Positions 7,707-17,205 of a stretch of DNA of 49,747 nt are shown here, in pieces. The notes under the pieces were generated by a model. That model worked only from the letters and a program-made list of their open reading frames with translations, did no database searches and was not told the DNA's origin. Location of the stretch: positions 1 to 49,747 of the forward strand of contig NZ_FOAG01000017.1 in the NCBI RefSeq assembly GCF_900109455.1, given 5' to 3'. A program made the translations under genes and the position numbers. Source of the stretch: Roseovarius azorensis. GTDB taxonomy: Bacteria > Pseudomonadota > Alphaproteobacteria > Rhodobacterales > Rhodobacteraceae. Each line of letters opens with the position of its first letter. The first letter of the stretch is position 1.

Positions 7707-10700
7707 TCACAATCCCAATTGCTGCAAAACCCTCCGGCTGACAGCCGGTAGGTTCCCGCGCACTTCAAGTTCATTCTCGACGATGACCCGATACTCTGTG
7801 CCGCTATCTCGCAAATCCGCGATACGTGCATCCGCCGGATGGCCGGTCGTCAAAGGCCCCGAGAGGGCAATGACATACTTCTTGCCACCCGTCTCAACGA
7901 GGATAGGGGCTTCCAGGGTCTTGCCGGAACCATAGGAGACTGTACTCCCTGCCGAAAAACTCACATCGTCTTCGCAACGTCGACGGAGATCATTCAGGAG
8001 CAGTTCTGTTGAGTTTCGCAGCCGTTGCTCGTCGAAGCCCGGACGCTGGCCGGACAAAAGATACTCCAGGAGTTCGACGCCGACATGCCGGTCAAGAAGG
8101 CGGTGCTCAAGTTTGTTCTTGAAGCTCCTCAAGCATCGATAGCACGAGCCGTCGCAACCCTCCGGGCAATTCTTCAGGAGATAAAGTGCGCGCTGGAATA
8201 GTTCGAGGCCGCGCCCTGCAATCTGGGTCGCAAACCCCGCGCCTCCCGGCAGCGTGTCGTAGAGAAATATTTCGACCTCCTTGCCCGATTTTCCGCCGAT
8301 TGTCAGGGCCGGCCGAAACTCAGCCATCAATTCTCCCGGCTCAACCTCAAGGATTTGACATGCGGCCTTGGCAAGCGCCTCACTGGCAGTCCGCAGCGCT
8401 ACCTGAGTTGAATAGTGGACAGGCCGCAATTCGATGGGCTTTTCAACGCGCATCGAAAACAGGGCAATGTCGGTGATGAAGTCGGTGCCCAGCACAAGGT
8501 GGCGGGAGGGATTCATCCCGTCGCACATTTGCTTGTCGTCGGCGTCGGGATAAGGCTTTCGATGGGGTCCCGCGAGGCTTGGCGTGGGCGTAGAACTCGC
8601 CTCGATGCGGCCGCACTTCACGCAGTACGTATATCCGTCGTCTTGCGGACCGGTGTTGGAGACGAGAAGATGCTCGCGCGTGCTTAGGCTCCGGATGCGG
8701 TCGTTGGCCGGAAACCAGTCTGCACTGTCACCAGGGGTACCCATCGTGAGTTTGGCGCGCGTGGCATAGCTTGTCTCCGGAATTTCGTCGGGGGATGTTA
8801 CTTCATCTTCAAAGACGGGATGGGCAAAACCGGGCGGGCGCAACCAGTAGCGTGCGGGACCGAAGGTCCCGCTTTCGCCGCAGGCCTCGCAGTCTGCTGT
8901 ATCTTTCCGGATCACCTCGCCCTGTTCGTAGGTTCGTGCATAGCCGCATTCCGAACACTCCATGTATAGGCGCCGGGATTGCCAAGCTTCATAGCGATCA
9001 TCTTTCATGACAGAGTAGATCGCCCCAGATGTATAACATTTCCCGGAAATCCAGACCTGTTTGCCGGGGGCGTATTGCGAGAGGGCCACGGGAAGGCCTT
9101 GGGACGGTGCGAACTTCATGATGTGGCGGTAGGGAGACGAGCGATCTCTATCAAAAACATGGAATGTCGCGACATCTGTCGGGAACGCGTAGCGCGGAAG
9201 TTTCCCGCAGTATAAAAGCCGGTCGAGGAGCTTGTTTGGCTGCGAGCCCTGCTGTGGTCGCTCCTCACCTTCTTCTGCGGCCTCTTCGTCTCCACCGTCA
9301 TCATTGTCGCTATCGTCAGAAGCGTCCGACGCGATCGCGTCATCAACGGCCTTCAGGCAATCATCAACGAAGCCGTCCAGCAACTCGGCCTTATCGTCAT
9401 CAGAGAGGTCGGAGGGCAGCCAAGAGGCGATCCGGTCTTTCAAACGGGTTTCACTCTTGGCGAGCCAAGATGCGAAGTCGTCACGATTCAAGACGGAATC
9501 CGGGCGGCGGAAAGCCGATACGCTCCCAAGAACCGAGAACAGGTCATGAGGTTGGGTGGCATCAACGACAGGAAGGCGTTCTTGGTGGTAATTTTGTAGC
9601 AGGAACGCACGGATATGGCGGCGGGCAATCTCCGGATTATCGAGCGTTAGTTTTGGATCGATGACGCTGCCGCGGATCATTTCGTCCGGTCGGGAAAAAT
9701 AGTGTTCGTCGTGACTGTCCGCGCTTCCAAAAGCCAAGACGGTTGCGACGGCATTGCCACGGCGACCGGCGCGGCCGGCGCGCTGCTGATAGTTGGCGCG
9801 GCCGGGCGGCATGTTTCGGAGCGCTACGCCGGAAAGTGCGCCGAGATCGATCCCGACTTCCATCGTCGTTGTACTCGAAAGAATATCGATAGCAGCGGAC
9901 CGCGTACCTGATCCGGTGCCCGCGATTGCGATGTCCTGAAAGAGGAGTTCGTTTTCTTCCGCTTTCGAGAAGACGTCCTCATTCTGGGGCGCGTTGAGTT
10001 GCGCCGTGTGTTCGGCAGCAATGAGTGCCATCGGTTGACGGGGCGGGTCAGCGAGCGCTTCAGTTACAGGCTTGCGGTAGAAGCCCTTACGTGCCTGGAA
10101 AACGGCATCGGTATCCGGATCGAGTGCGTTTACACTTGCGCTACCGCAATCGAGGCAGGCTGCATAGCCGGGAATTGGCCGGTGGACGGACTTGCAACTG
10201 TTGCAGTGGACCCATTCACCGTCGAACTGGAGCGATAGCTCGCTTCCGTTGAGGTAGCGATTGCCGCCCGCGTTCGAGCTTGTAAACTTCGACAACAGCA
10301 CGGGATGCCAGTGATCCCAGAAGGTCTTTCTCGCATTTTTGTCGGTGATGACCTTGTTGATGGCGTCGATCTTCGACTTTGGCTTGCGAGAACGGATTCT
10401 GTAGCCTTCGGACGCACTCCCATCGATCCAGGTTCCGGGCGAGTGCGTCAGACCGAATCCTGTCCAGCAACGCATCCAGAAGCGCGCCAGGGCGAGCTTG
10501 GACTCATCGTCCTCGGCAATGTCGGCAATTGAAGGCAGCCCTGTGACGTCGCCACGATTGCCATCGCGCTCCCGCAACGAGGCAAGCGCCAATGCTTCCA
10601 TGCCGTAGAACCTGTCAGAGAGCGTCGTAAGCATGCTGCTAAGGAGCGCCTCGGGCGGCCTTTTGGCTCGCAAACCCATCAAGAGTTGAAGGAGTTTCAT

Positions 10701-13250
10701 CGGATCTTCGTGGTCTTTGGCGTCGATTGCCTTCTCGACCATTTGCTCGGCTTCGATGAAGTTCTCGTTGAAATGAAGTTCCGGACGTAGGCGCACATTG
10801 AGTTCTTGCGAGGCAATCAACACCCCGAGGAACAGGTCGTCCAGATTTAGAAACGGGCCGAGTGCCGCTTGATCCTGAAGCCATTTGAAGCCGGCGATAA
10901 TCAGTGGCCGAAGGGAATCCCGTTCGGAGAACATTTGTACGTTTGGTGCCAGGCGCGCCGCGACCTGCCGCGAGTCCGAAAACGCAAGAACCTTTCTTCC
11001 CCTTAACGGAGCGAAAGCCGTCGCTTCCTGCGGTCCTGGCGGCTGAATCTGGATTTGACGGGTCAGCAAGGCCTGAAAAGGCTGGTCACCTTTCGTCTGG
11101 TGATCTTGAACATAGCTGCGGCCGAAGCGCGCCGTCTTGCCGCATACAGCACATGGCACAAATTTGCCGGGGGGCTCCGGGTTTCCGCCGCCTTCGTCAT
11201 CATCATCATTGCTGTCCGCGAGGCGGCCTTGGCGCAGATAAACGGTCCGCATGCGGGGACCGAGTGTATGGGGGTTCAGTTGACCGGTTTCCAGGTCATA
11301 GCCTGCCGGCTCTGCTGCATCCTCGTGCGCCGGGTCTTCGAGAAGAAGATCAAGCGGTTCGAGAGGAGCAGACTCGCCGCCGGCCATCCTAAGCGCTTCT
11401 CCTGGCTCCGCCCAAAGGTCGCGCGGCTCGTCGACGTCGTCCGTGTAGGCGCGGGCATAGGCTGTACCGCAGTTCCGGCATGTGAACAGTTCTAGCACGC
11501 GGGCGCCGCATCCACATTGGTCCATCGGTTGCGAGTACATCTTTCCGCAGATGCCCCCAAGTTCATCGCCAGAGATTTCGGTGCATTCCGGGTCCATACA
11601 GACCCATAGCCCCGGTAGGCCGCGAAAAAAGTTATGGACGCGACATGGCAGGAGCCCCGGCAATCCGGGCGCAGGCCGGGCAACGCTACCGAGTGCCACT
11701 AGGACGGTTACGGCCTCGTCAGCCAGTCGCTCCGACACGCCATCACTGAACAGAAAGGAGCCGAGTTCGGCGATAGGTTTCGCCTCTTCCATCGTTGCGT
11801 TGACAAGACGACCCATAGGCGCGAAATCCTTCAGAGCCTCATAGAGTGCACGTTCTACGGAGTCTGCCGCCGACATACCGCGATAGTCGAGCAGGGTCCG
11901 CACCGCCTCGATCCGGCCCTCCTCTGAATCTGCGTCGTAGAATGCTTGCAATTGCACCGCGGCAAGCATCTCGGCGTCTTTCTCTGAACCGGACTCATCG
12001 TTGGGCTTGAGGTCAAGAGACCCTTTCACCGGCACGAACGTCTCTGCGGGGACACCCGTAAGTTGCGCACCAAATTCTGGTGCGTATTCGTGGTCACTGA
12101 AGCTGGCCGTGGCGCAAATGACCTGAAGTCGCTCGTCCGGAATACCGAGACGATCCCGAAGCCTGCGAAGCAAGAGGCCGACCTCGGCACCAGCTGCGCC
12201 GCGATACAGATGGGCTTCGTCAAGGACCACAAGGAATGTCTCTTCAGGGTTCTTTTCGAGCCACTCGCGCGTTCTGTCGAAGATCGGTCGCTCGATGGGC
12301 CGCATCAGCATGTATTCCAGCATCGAGTAGTTGGTGACCAGAAGGTCCGGAGGAGCAATCTGCACTTCGTGACGTGTCAGGAGTTCCGAGTCGTTCGGAA
12401 GCGTCACAGCGCGCACAAATTCCCCTGTGCGCCTGTCCTGCCAGCCCGAACCCTTCTGTCCGAACCACGCAGCCAGATCAGGTTTTGCCGGCCACTTCCC
12501 TCTTTCCTTCAAGGCCTTGAGAAGGGTCTCGGCTTCCGCCTTCTCATCTGCATCGTCACTTTCCGCCCGCCGGAGGACGTCGACATAAAAATCGTCGAAT
12601 GACTGGAGCCTTTGTGAGTCTTTTTTTGACGTACGAACACCGGCATACGGCGTCCGGCTTGTGTATCGGGCAAACCGGGGCGGCCGCCCGCACCAGGACT
12701 TGAATGTATCGACAAGGCGCGGGTCACCAAGCAGGGCACGAAGCCGACCCAATTGGTCGTTCACGAGCGCGTTCATCGGATACATGATCAAAGCCCGCAT
12801 TGCGGGCTCTTCCGCGAAAGCTGTCGGTCTTTCTTTGGCTTCCCTTGCGAACTTGCCAAGGATCGGCAACAAGAAGGACTCCGTCTTGCCGGAACCCGTT
12901 CCGGTCATGATGACGAGGTTTTTTCCGTCGACGAGGCTCCCCTTCAGCGACTCTCCCTGATGGCGATAAGGCGGGTCGTAGATAAGCTTGGGTAACTCAC
13001 CTTCCTGCGCACTGAGCCTATTGAAGAGCTCCAAGGCCGCCTCCGGAAGACCAGCCATGGAGCCGAAGGCATCGCCGGACTCATACTTCGGCGTAGATTC
13101 AAGATAAGGAACGCGATGTATCACACCGTCACGGTCGAGAAGCCGTTGCCGCTGGGCAATGAGCGAAGGCGCGCTAATGTGGTAAGTGGCTTCGATATAG
13201 TCCTTCAGCGACGCATGCAGATTTTCGATTGTTTGCTTGATCGTTTGCAT
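7707..13250 (-). CDS. druE: DruE-like giant DEAD/DEAH helicase with DUF1998-like C-terminus
   Basis: At 1847 residues this is the size of the Druantia signature protein DruE. It starts as an SF2 helicase: RHQGE near 96, Walker A GTGSGKT (117-123), LDEAH near 345, and motif VI QRAGRAGRRG near 1155. The C-terminus has the LYDTLPGGAGFA block near 1668 and the cysteine cluster CPEGC-x3-CYRC near 1700, both typical of DUF1998-containing helicases. Further Cys pairs (CRNCG, CAVCG, CLDCG, CSECG, CEACG) look like zinc ribbons. Druantia blocks phages by an unknown mechanism. The ATG overlaps the stop of the upstream gene by one base (TGATG). The presence of DruA four genes upstream points to type I-like Druantia rather than to a helicase of the DISARM or Dpd systems, which share DUF1998. 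Confidence 0.85.
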   Translation of the reverse strand: MQTIKQTIENLHASLKDYIEATYHISAPSLIAQRQRLLDRDGVIHRVPYLESTPKYESGDAFGSMAGLPEAALELFNRLSAQEGELPKLIYDPPYRHQGESLKGSLVDGKNLVIMTGTGSGKTESFLLPILGKFAREAKERPTAFAEEPAMRALIMYPMNALVNDQLGRLRALLGDPRLVDTFKSWCGRPPRFARYTSRTPYAGVRTSKKDSQRLQSFDDFYVDVLRRAESDDADEKAEAETLLKALKERGKWPAKPDLAAWFGQKGSGWQDRRTGEFVRAVTLPNDSELLTRHEVQIAPPDLLVTNYSMLEYMLMRPIERPIFDRTREWLEKNPEETFLVVLDEAHLYRGAAGAEVGLLLRRLRDRLGIPDERLQVICATASFSDHEYAPEFGAQLTGVPAETFVPVKGSLDLKPNDESGSEKDAEMLAAVQLQAFYDADSEEGRIEAVRTLLDYRGMSAADSVERALYEALKDFAPMGRLVNATMEEAKPIAELGSFLFSDGVSERLADEAVTVLVALGSVARPAPGLPGLLPCRVHNFFRGLPGLWVCMDPECTEISGDELGGICGKMYSQPMDQCGCGARVLELFTCRNCGTAYARAYTDDVDEPRDLWAEPGEALRMAGGESAPLEPLDLLLEDPAHEDAAEPAGYDLETGQLNPHTLGPRMRTVYLRQGRLADSNDDDDEGGGNPEPPGKFVPCAVCGKTARFGRSYVQDHQTKGDQPFQALLTRQIQIQPPGPQEATAFAPLRGRKVLAFSDSRQVAARLAPNVQMFSERDSLRPLIIAGFKWLQDQAALGPFLNLDDLFLGVLIASQELNVRLRPELHFNENFIEAEQMVEKAIDAKDHEDPMKLLQLLMGLRAKRPPEALLSSMLTTLSDRFYGMEALALASLRERDGNRGDVTGLPSIADIAEDDESKLALARFWMRCWTGFGLTHSPGTWIDGSASEGYRIRSRKPKSKIDAINKVITDKNARKTFWDHWHPVLLSKFTSSNAGGNRYLNGSELSLQFDGEWVHCNSCKSVHRPIPGYAACLDCGSASVNALDPDTDAVFQARKGFYRKPVTEALADPPRQPMALIAAEHTAQLNAPQNEDVFSKAEENELLFQDIAIAGTGSGTRSAAIDILSSTTTMEVGIDLGALSGVALRNMPPGRANYQQRAGRAGRRGNAVATVLAFGSADSHDEHYFSRPDEMIRGSVIDPKLTLDNPEIARRHIRAFLLQNYHQERLPVVDATQPHDLFSVLGSVSAFRRPDSVLNRDDFASWLAKSETRLKDRIASWLPSDLSDDDKAELLDGFVDDCLKAVDDAIASDASDDSDNDDGGDEEAAEEGEERPQQGSQPNKLLDRLLYCGKLPRYAFPTDVATFHVFDRDRSSPYRHIMKFAPSQGLPVALSQYAPGKQVWISGKCYTSGAIYSVMKDDRYEAWQSRRLYMECSECGYARTYEQGEVIRKDTADCEACGESGTFGPARYWLRPPGFAHPVFEDEVTSPDEIPETSYATRAKLTMGTPGDSADWFPANDRIRSLSTREHLLVSNTGPQDDGYTYCVKCGRIEASSTPTPSLAGPHRKPYPDADDKQMCDGMNPSRHLVLGTDFITDIALFSMRVEKPIELRPVHYSTQVALRTASEALAKAACQILEVEPGELMAEFRPALTIGGKSGKEVEIFLYDTLPGGAGFATQIAGRGLELFQRALYLLKNCPEGCDGSCYRCLRSFKNKLEHRLLDRHVGVELLEYLLSGQRPGFDEQRLRNSTELLLNDLRRRCEDDVSFSAGSTVSYGSGKTLEAPILVETGGKKYVIALSGPLTTGHPADARIADLRDSGTEYRVIVENELEVRGNLPAVSRRVLQQLGL

Positions 13251-14341
13251 CAGGCGCTCCTCCCTTCACCCGTGTCGTCTTCGCGCACGAGCCACAAGTT
13301 TGTTTGTAGAAAATCTTCTTCCTCGCGTATTTCGGCCGTAGGTATTTCGAAGGCAAACAGGCTTTTTTCGCCTGGACGTTTCTCGCCAAGAACCAAGAGA
13401 CGCCTCTCGGCCCAGAGCGGCAGCGGAGAGAAAAAGTCGAGTCGGCAAATATTCCCGAGATCGGTAATACGGTATCGCTGCGGTCGGCCGTTTTCCTGAT
13501 CAATCGCCATCTGTAGGTGCCATGCCGCATCGCATGCCCGCCAGCGATAGGTTCCTAGGGGAAGATCAATAATACGGACAAGTAGACCCGCCTGGAGTTC
13601 GGCAAAGCACCAGATCGGCGCACCAAATTCCTGTGGTCGCCGCGAAACGTAAGTGCCGCTTTGGCTTTTTGGTGCCGTCCAGCGCCCTCGATAGTATGTC
13701 GGTCGGGTTTCTGGATCGATGATTTCAAGGCCTGTGATCTGTGCGCATGTTGGCTCTGATACCAATCGCTGCATCGCTTTTTCGAGGTTCGCGCTTGCGG
13801 TTTGCGTCTTCGGTGCTTTTAGCCACGCATTTTCCGGGAGACGCGCAAGGCCCTCGGATGCCAGAAGTTCGGCAAGGTCCTCTTCGGATTGCGGCTCGAT
13901 ATAACGGGTGTTCCTGCTATACACGACACGACTACCGAGGGATTCAGGCAAGACGGAATCGTGGTCTGGAACGATGCCGGTCAGAAACACGCTGCCGCTC
14001 TTTCGTTCAACAAACGCAGGTGGCGCAGCAAAAACCCATGTCCCTTTAGCATCGGTCTCTGCTGTCGTGACGTCTGTTAGTTCCAGGAGATCACCGACGA
14101 CAATAAGTTCGTCAGTTAGCTCCTCGATCCGCGAAGGAAGGTCGTCAAGATCGTGAAGAGACGAGAGAGATTCGACGATGGCAGCACGAAGCGCTGTTCT
14201 TGAGCAAGGGCATAGCATGCCTGCTGTTCGTCTGAGCAAAGCAGCGAGAAAGGCATCATCGACGGCCGCATTATGTGGCTCAATGCCGAGAGCCGACCGG
14301 CATTGCGTGATAACGTCCTGACGAGAGATTTCGGCTATCAT
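13250..14341 (-). CDS. Druantia-associated protein in the DruD position
   Basis: A 363-residue protein immediately upstream of druE. I see no catalytic motif, membrane segment or signal peptide, and its identity comes from place and size: in type I Druantia the gene before druE is druD, which as I recall is of similar length. An N-terminal segment with CPCSRTALR (about 44-52) and a C-terminal section rich in beta-type patterns (YRWRACDAAWHLQ near 275) are visible. It overlaps the previous gene by four bases (ATGA) and the next by one, so it is translated as part of a tightly coupled operon. The call as DruD is inference. Confidence 0.6.
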   Translation of the reverse strand: MIAEISRQDVITQCRSALGIEPHNAAVDDAFLAALLRRTAGMLCPCSRTALRAAIVESLSSLHDLDDLPSRIEELTDELIVVGDLLELTDVTTAETDAKGTWVFAAPPAFVERKSGSVFLTGIVPDHDSVLPESLGSRVVYSRNTRYIEPQSEEDLAELLASEGLARLPENAWLKAPKTQTASANLEKAMQRLVSEPTCAQITGLEIIDPETRPTYYRGRWTAPKSQSGTYVSRRPQEFGAPIWCFAELQAGLLVRIIDLPLGTYRWRACDAAWHLQMAIDQENGRPQRYRITDLGNICRLDFFSPLPLWAERRLLVLGEKRPGEKSLFAFEIPTAEIREEEDFLQTNLWLVREDDTGEGRSA

Positions 14342-17199
14342 GCGTTCACCTCAGGAATCAGGGACGGAGCGCTCTCCTCAACTTCCATTCGGCTAAGCAC
14401 GGCCAGTCGCGCGCCCCTGACTAGAACTTGATGCGCGCCAGCGCGCCGTATCAGTTCCGGTAGGCCTTCCAAATAACGTTGCTGCAAAGCGTAGGGACGG
14501 ACGGCCAGATCGATTGCGAAACGGCATAGCTGCTTGTCTGATGACATACGGTAGCGGGCCGCCGTTTCCGTATACCAGGACGATAGCGCGCCGTGGCCGC
14601 CGGAAACGGACGGAGCGTTCAGACGGATTGCACTCGCGAAACCGCTCTTCGGGGCCACGAGCGACTGGAGCCGGTCCAGATGTACTGTGGCATCCGGAGC
14701 GGTGGAAAGCTTTGCCTCGACACGCGCCCAGTCCCAACCCGCCATGATACCGACGAGACCATGCATTAGGGTATCAGTCACCTGGCGGCGCCGCGCACCG
14801 GCAAGGTTCCCCTCTACTCTTGCCTTGTGCCAATACCTCAAAACGCGCAGCAGTTTGATAATTGCTTGCGGAGACCCGCCAATATGGCCGTGGTTTGGCT
14901 GGACACCCAGTCCTTCCAATCCTTGTCCGGTCAGGCCGGTGCTGACGACGACCGCGTCCCTGTTCTTTCCTGCACTGGCGATGAACAGGCCGCCGGGTGA
15001 TTCAACCGGGACGCCGTCGAGGACTTTTGCCACGTCCAAGCTCCGGAAAGAACGCGGGCGCTCCATCTCGCTGAAGTAACACTGCCTCTCGGCACCTTCG
15101 TCGCTGGTTTCGTCTACGAGCCGGACTGATACGCCCTCGCCACTTTGCCGCAGAACCCATCTAAGCGGCCGAACATTATGCTCGAAACGCATAACAAAGC
15201 GCCCGAGATCGCCTCCATCAAGTTCGAGAAGTCCCGTTGTTGCTTCAAGATATCGCCAATCGCACTTTTCCCGCTTCAGAAAATCAGAGAACCGTTTCTT
15301 CCAGGTATCAGGCGTAACCGGAAGTTCGAGGGGGCCACTGACCTGCCTCTCGAAGATCGTTTCTTCTTTGGCGTCCTGAAGAATAACGCGCGGTGTGACT
15401 TGCCGACTTGGCGGACCGTAGACCGACAAATCAAGTTCGTTCTCCCAGAGCGCGTTCAATGCGGCGTCATGGGGGTCGCCGGACGCAATAAGTCCGGCAT
15501 GTGAGGCAGTGCCAGGCATCCAGGGCTCTGGCGCACGCACGCGCAGTTCCAGGAAGCCTTCATGAGGTGGCTGACGCTCTGCACTCGGGCTCGTACGTCG
15601 CGCACGGACTGTGAGAACGTGCCGGCCCGGTGGCAATTCTGACAATTGCACAAAGGTTGGCGAGCCGGGGCTGCCGGCTTCGAATGTCATCGACTCTTTG
15701 CCGTTGAGCCCGATTTCATATGTCTCGACTTCGTGGTCCGGCATGATCCCGAAACACGGCTTTTCAGTCGTCAGCCATTCACTTCGGCCTTCCCCGTCCC
15801 ATTGACGCCCCGGGAAGCCTGCGGGCCAGACACGAATAGTACGCGCGAGTTCGAGACCCCTCGCTGCTAGCCATTGCGCGTAGGATTCGGTGAGCGCAGT
15901 CGGTACGGCCATCCGTATTGCATTGACGCCGGGACTGTTTATCTGACAGGGCTTCATCCCCTCCAGCAGTTGCTCAAGTGGCTCTTTTGTTACGACAATG
16001 TATTCGTAACCGGGGCGCACGATGCGTCCCCCGATTTCCCGCGCAACACCGTCACGACCAATCCGAAATAGCCAATATGGCCCTTCGCTCATGCGGCACT
16101 CGCTCTCAAGAAGATGCGTGAGCGTGCCGTTTTGCTTTTCGAAACCGACAAGGGGCTTGTCCGGGTCCGGCCATTGCTTGAGCAAGGCCTGTCTGCGGCC
16201 TGACAGAAGCCAGCCCGGTGGCTTCTTTGCCGATGTACCATTAAGTGTGCATCGCGTATTTCTGAGAAACTGTCTTACGTCCTGGCTAAATGCGGCAATA
16301 TCCTTGAAACTCGGAATGTCGATCTGCAAATCCCACTGATCCTCTCCCTTATAATGTAGCCGCAGGTCAGGGCGAATATCGGGGCGCTGCTGCTTCGCGC
16401 TTGCGTGGCCAACATCTGCTGTATCCCTAGCCGACCGTGGTCCCGAGCCTTTACCGAGCCCGGAAAAACGATCAGACACCACGCGGCTAGTCTCTTTCAG
16501 CCAGCCCCGGGCGTTGCGGATGGATTCAAGATCATGAACGATCCGTTCAAGTGTAGCCGGCAATAAGGGCTCTTCACGCGGGGCGTCGTCTTTCTGCTGC
16601 AGAAGAGCCAAGACCATTCGCCCGACAAGTTCCTCCTGTTGAAGAAACTGCTCGAAGCGCGTGGACGCATCATAGGCGTTGGCTGCGATCATCCGGCCGA
16701 TGGCAGCAGGCTCGATGTCGTCGAGACGTGCAATCTGGAAGCGAAGCACATAGAGCGTCCGCGCGAACTGTCGTTGAAGGTATCGCGGCAGGACGGCATG
16801 GGTAATCGGCCAGGCGATAATACTGAAGTGCGATGCCCATGGCCCGGATGGTTTGAAGCCGCTGTAGTCTTTTCGGAAGCGCGAAAACCATGCGGACACA
16901 CGATACCGGTCACGGCTGTCCCACCCCGGCGTTACTTGCTCGAAGGATTGCCAGTACTCGCCGCCCTCGTATGTGTAACCGCGTTCGGCCGCGTAGATCG
17001 TCCAGAGAAGCCAGTGCGGTGCGAGGCGCGCGCCGCTGACGAGTCGCGCGCGCAACTGCCGTGACACATCGTCGATTTCATCATCACTCAGGCCATGTTC
17101 AAGCGCGAAGAGCGGCAACCCGGAAGATGCACGACGTTCCGCAAGCGCCTCGAAATGGCGCTCCATACGCTCCTGCCATTGATCGAGAGGAACGGCCAT
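14338..17199 (-). CDS. Large Druantia-associated protein (DruB/DruC position)
   Basis: A 953-residue protein between druA and the DruD-like gene. I do not recognise a domain. The N-terminal third (to ~240) is Trp/Tyr-rich and looks alpha-helical. A central part around 480-560 (for example SELPPGRHVLTVRA) has the alternating pattern of a beta-sandwich. The C-terminus is helical. No Walker, nuclease or protease motif is evident. Type I Druantia normally has two genes here, druB and druC; this single protein could be a fusion, one of the two with the other lost, or a different subfamily. The ATG at 17199 lies six bases after the druA stop; an in-frame TTG at 17205 is an alternative. It overlaps the next gene by four bases. 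Confidence 0.65.
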   Translation of the reverse strand: MAVPLDQWQERMERHFEALAERRASSGLPLFALEHGLSDDEIDDVSRQLRARLVSGARLAPHWLLWTIYAAERGYTYEGGEYWQSFEQVTPGWDSRDRYRVSAWFSRFRKDYSGFKPSGPWASHFSIIAWPITHAVLPRYLQRQFARTLYVLRFQIARLDDIEPAAIGRMIAANAYDASTRFEQFLQQEELVGRMVLALLQQKDDAPREEPLLPATLERIVHDLESIRNARGWLKETSRVVSDRFSGLGKGSGPRSARDTADVGHASAKQQRPDIRPDLRLHYKGEDQWDLQIDIPSFKDIAAFSQDVRQFLRNTRCTLNGTSAKKPPGWLLSGRRQALLKQWPDPDKPLVGFEKQNGTLTHLLESECRMSEGPYWLFRIGRDGVAREIGGRIVRPGYEYIVVTKEPLEQLLEGMKPCQINSPGVNAIRMAVPTALTESYAQWLAARGLELARTIRVWPAGFPGRQWDGEGRSEWLTTEKPCFGIMPDHEVETYEIGLNGKESMTFEAGSPGSPTFVQLSELPPGRHVLTVRARRTSPSAERQPPHEGFLELRVRAPEPWMPGTASHAGLIASGDPHDAALNALWENELDLSVYGPPSRQVTPRVILQDAKEETIFERQVSGPLELPVTPDTWKKRFSDFLKREKCDWRYLEATTGLLELDGGDLGRFVMRFEHNVRPLRWVLRQSGEGVSVRLVDETSDEGAERQCYFSEMERPRSFRSLDVAKVLDGVPVESPGGLFIASAGKNRDAVVVSTGLTGQGLEGLGVQPNHGHIGGSPQAIIKLLRVLRYWHKARVEGNLAGARRRQVTDTLMHGLVGIMAGWDWARVEAKLSTAPDATVHLDRLQSLVAPKSGFASAIRLNAPSVSGGHGALSSWYTETAARYRMSSDKQLCRFAIDLAVRPYALQQRYLEGLPELIRRAGAHQVLVRGARLAVLSRMEVEESAPSLIPEVNA

Positions 17200-17205
17200 C
17201 GACAA

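Noticed and set aside
7707..13250. DISARM or Dpd helicase as identity of the giant helicase
   Set aside because: These systems also have DUF1998 helicases, but no methyltransferase, DrmC-like or TGT-like gene is nearby, while a DUF4338 DruA gene begins the operon.
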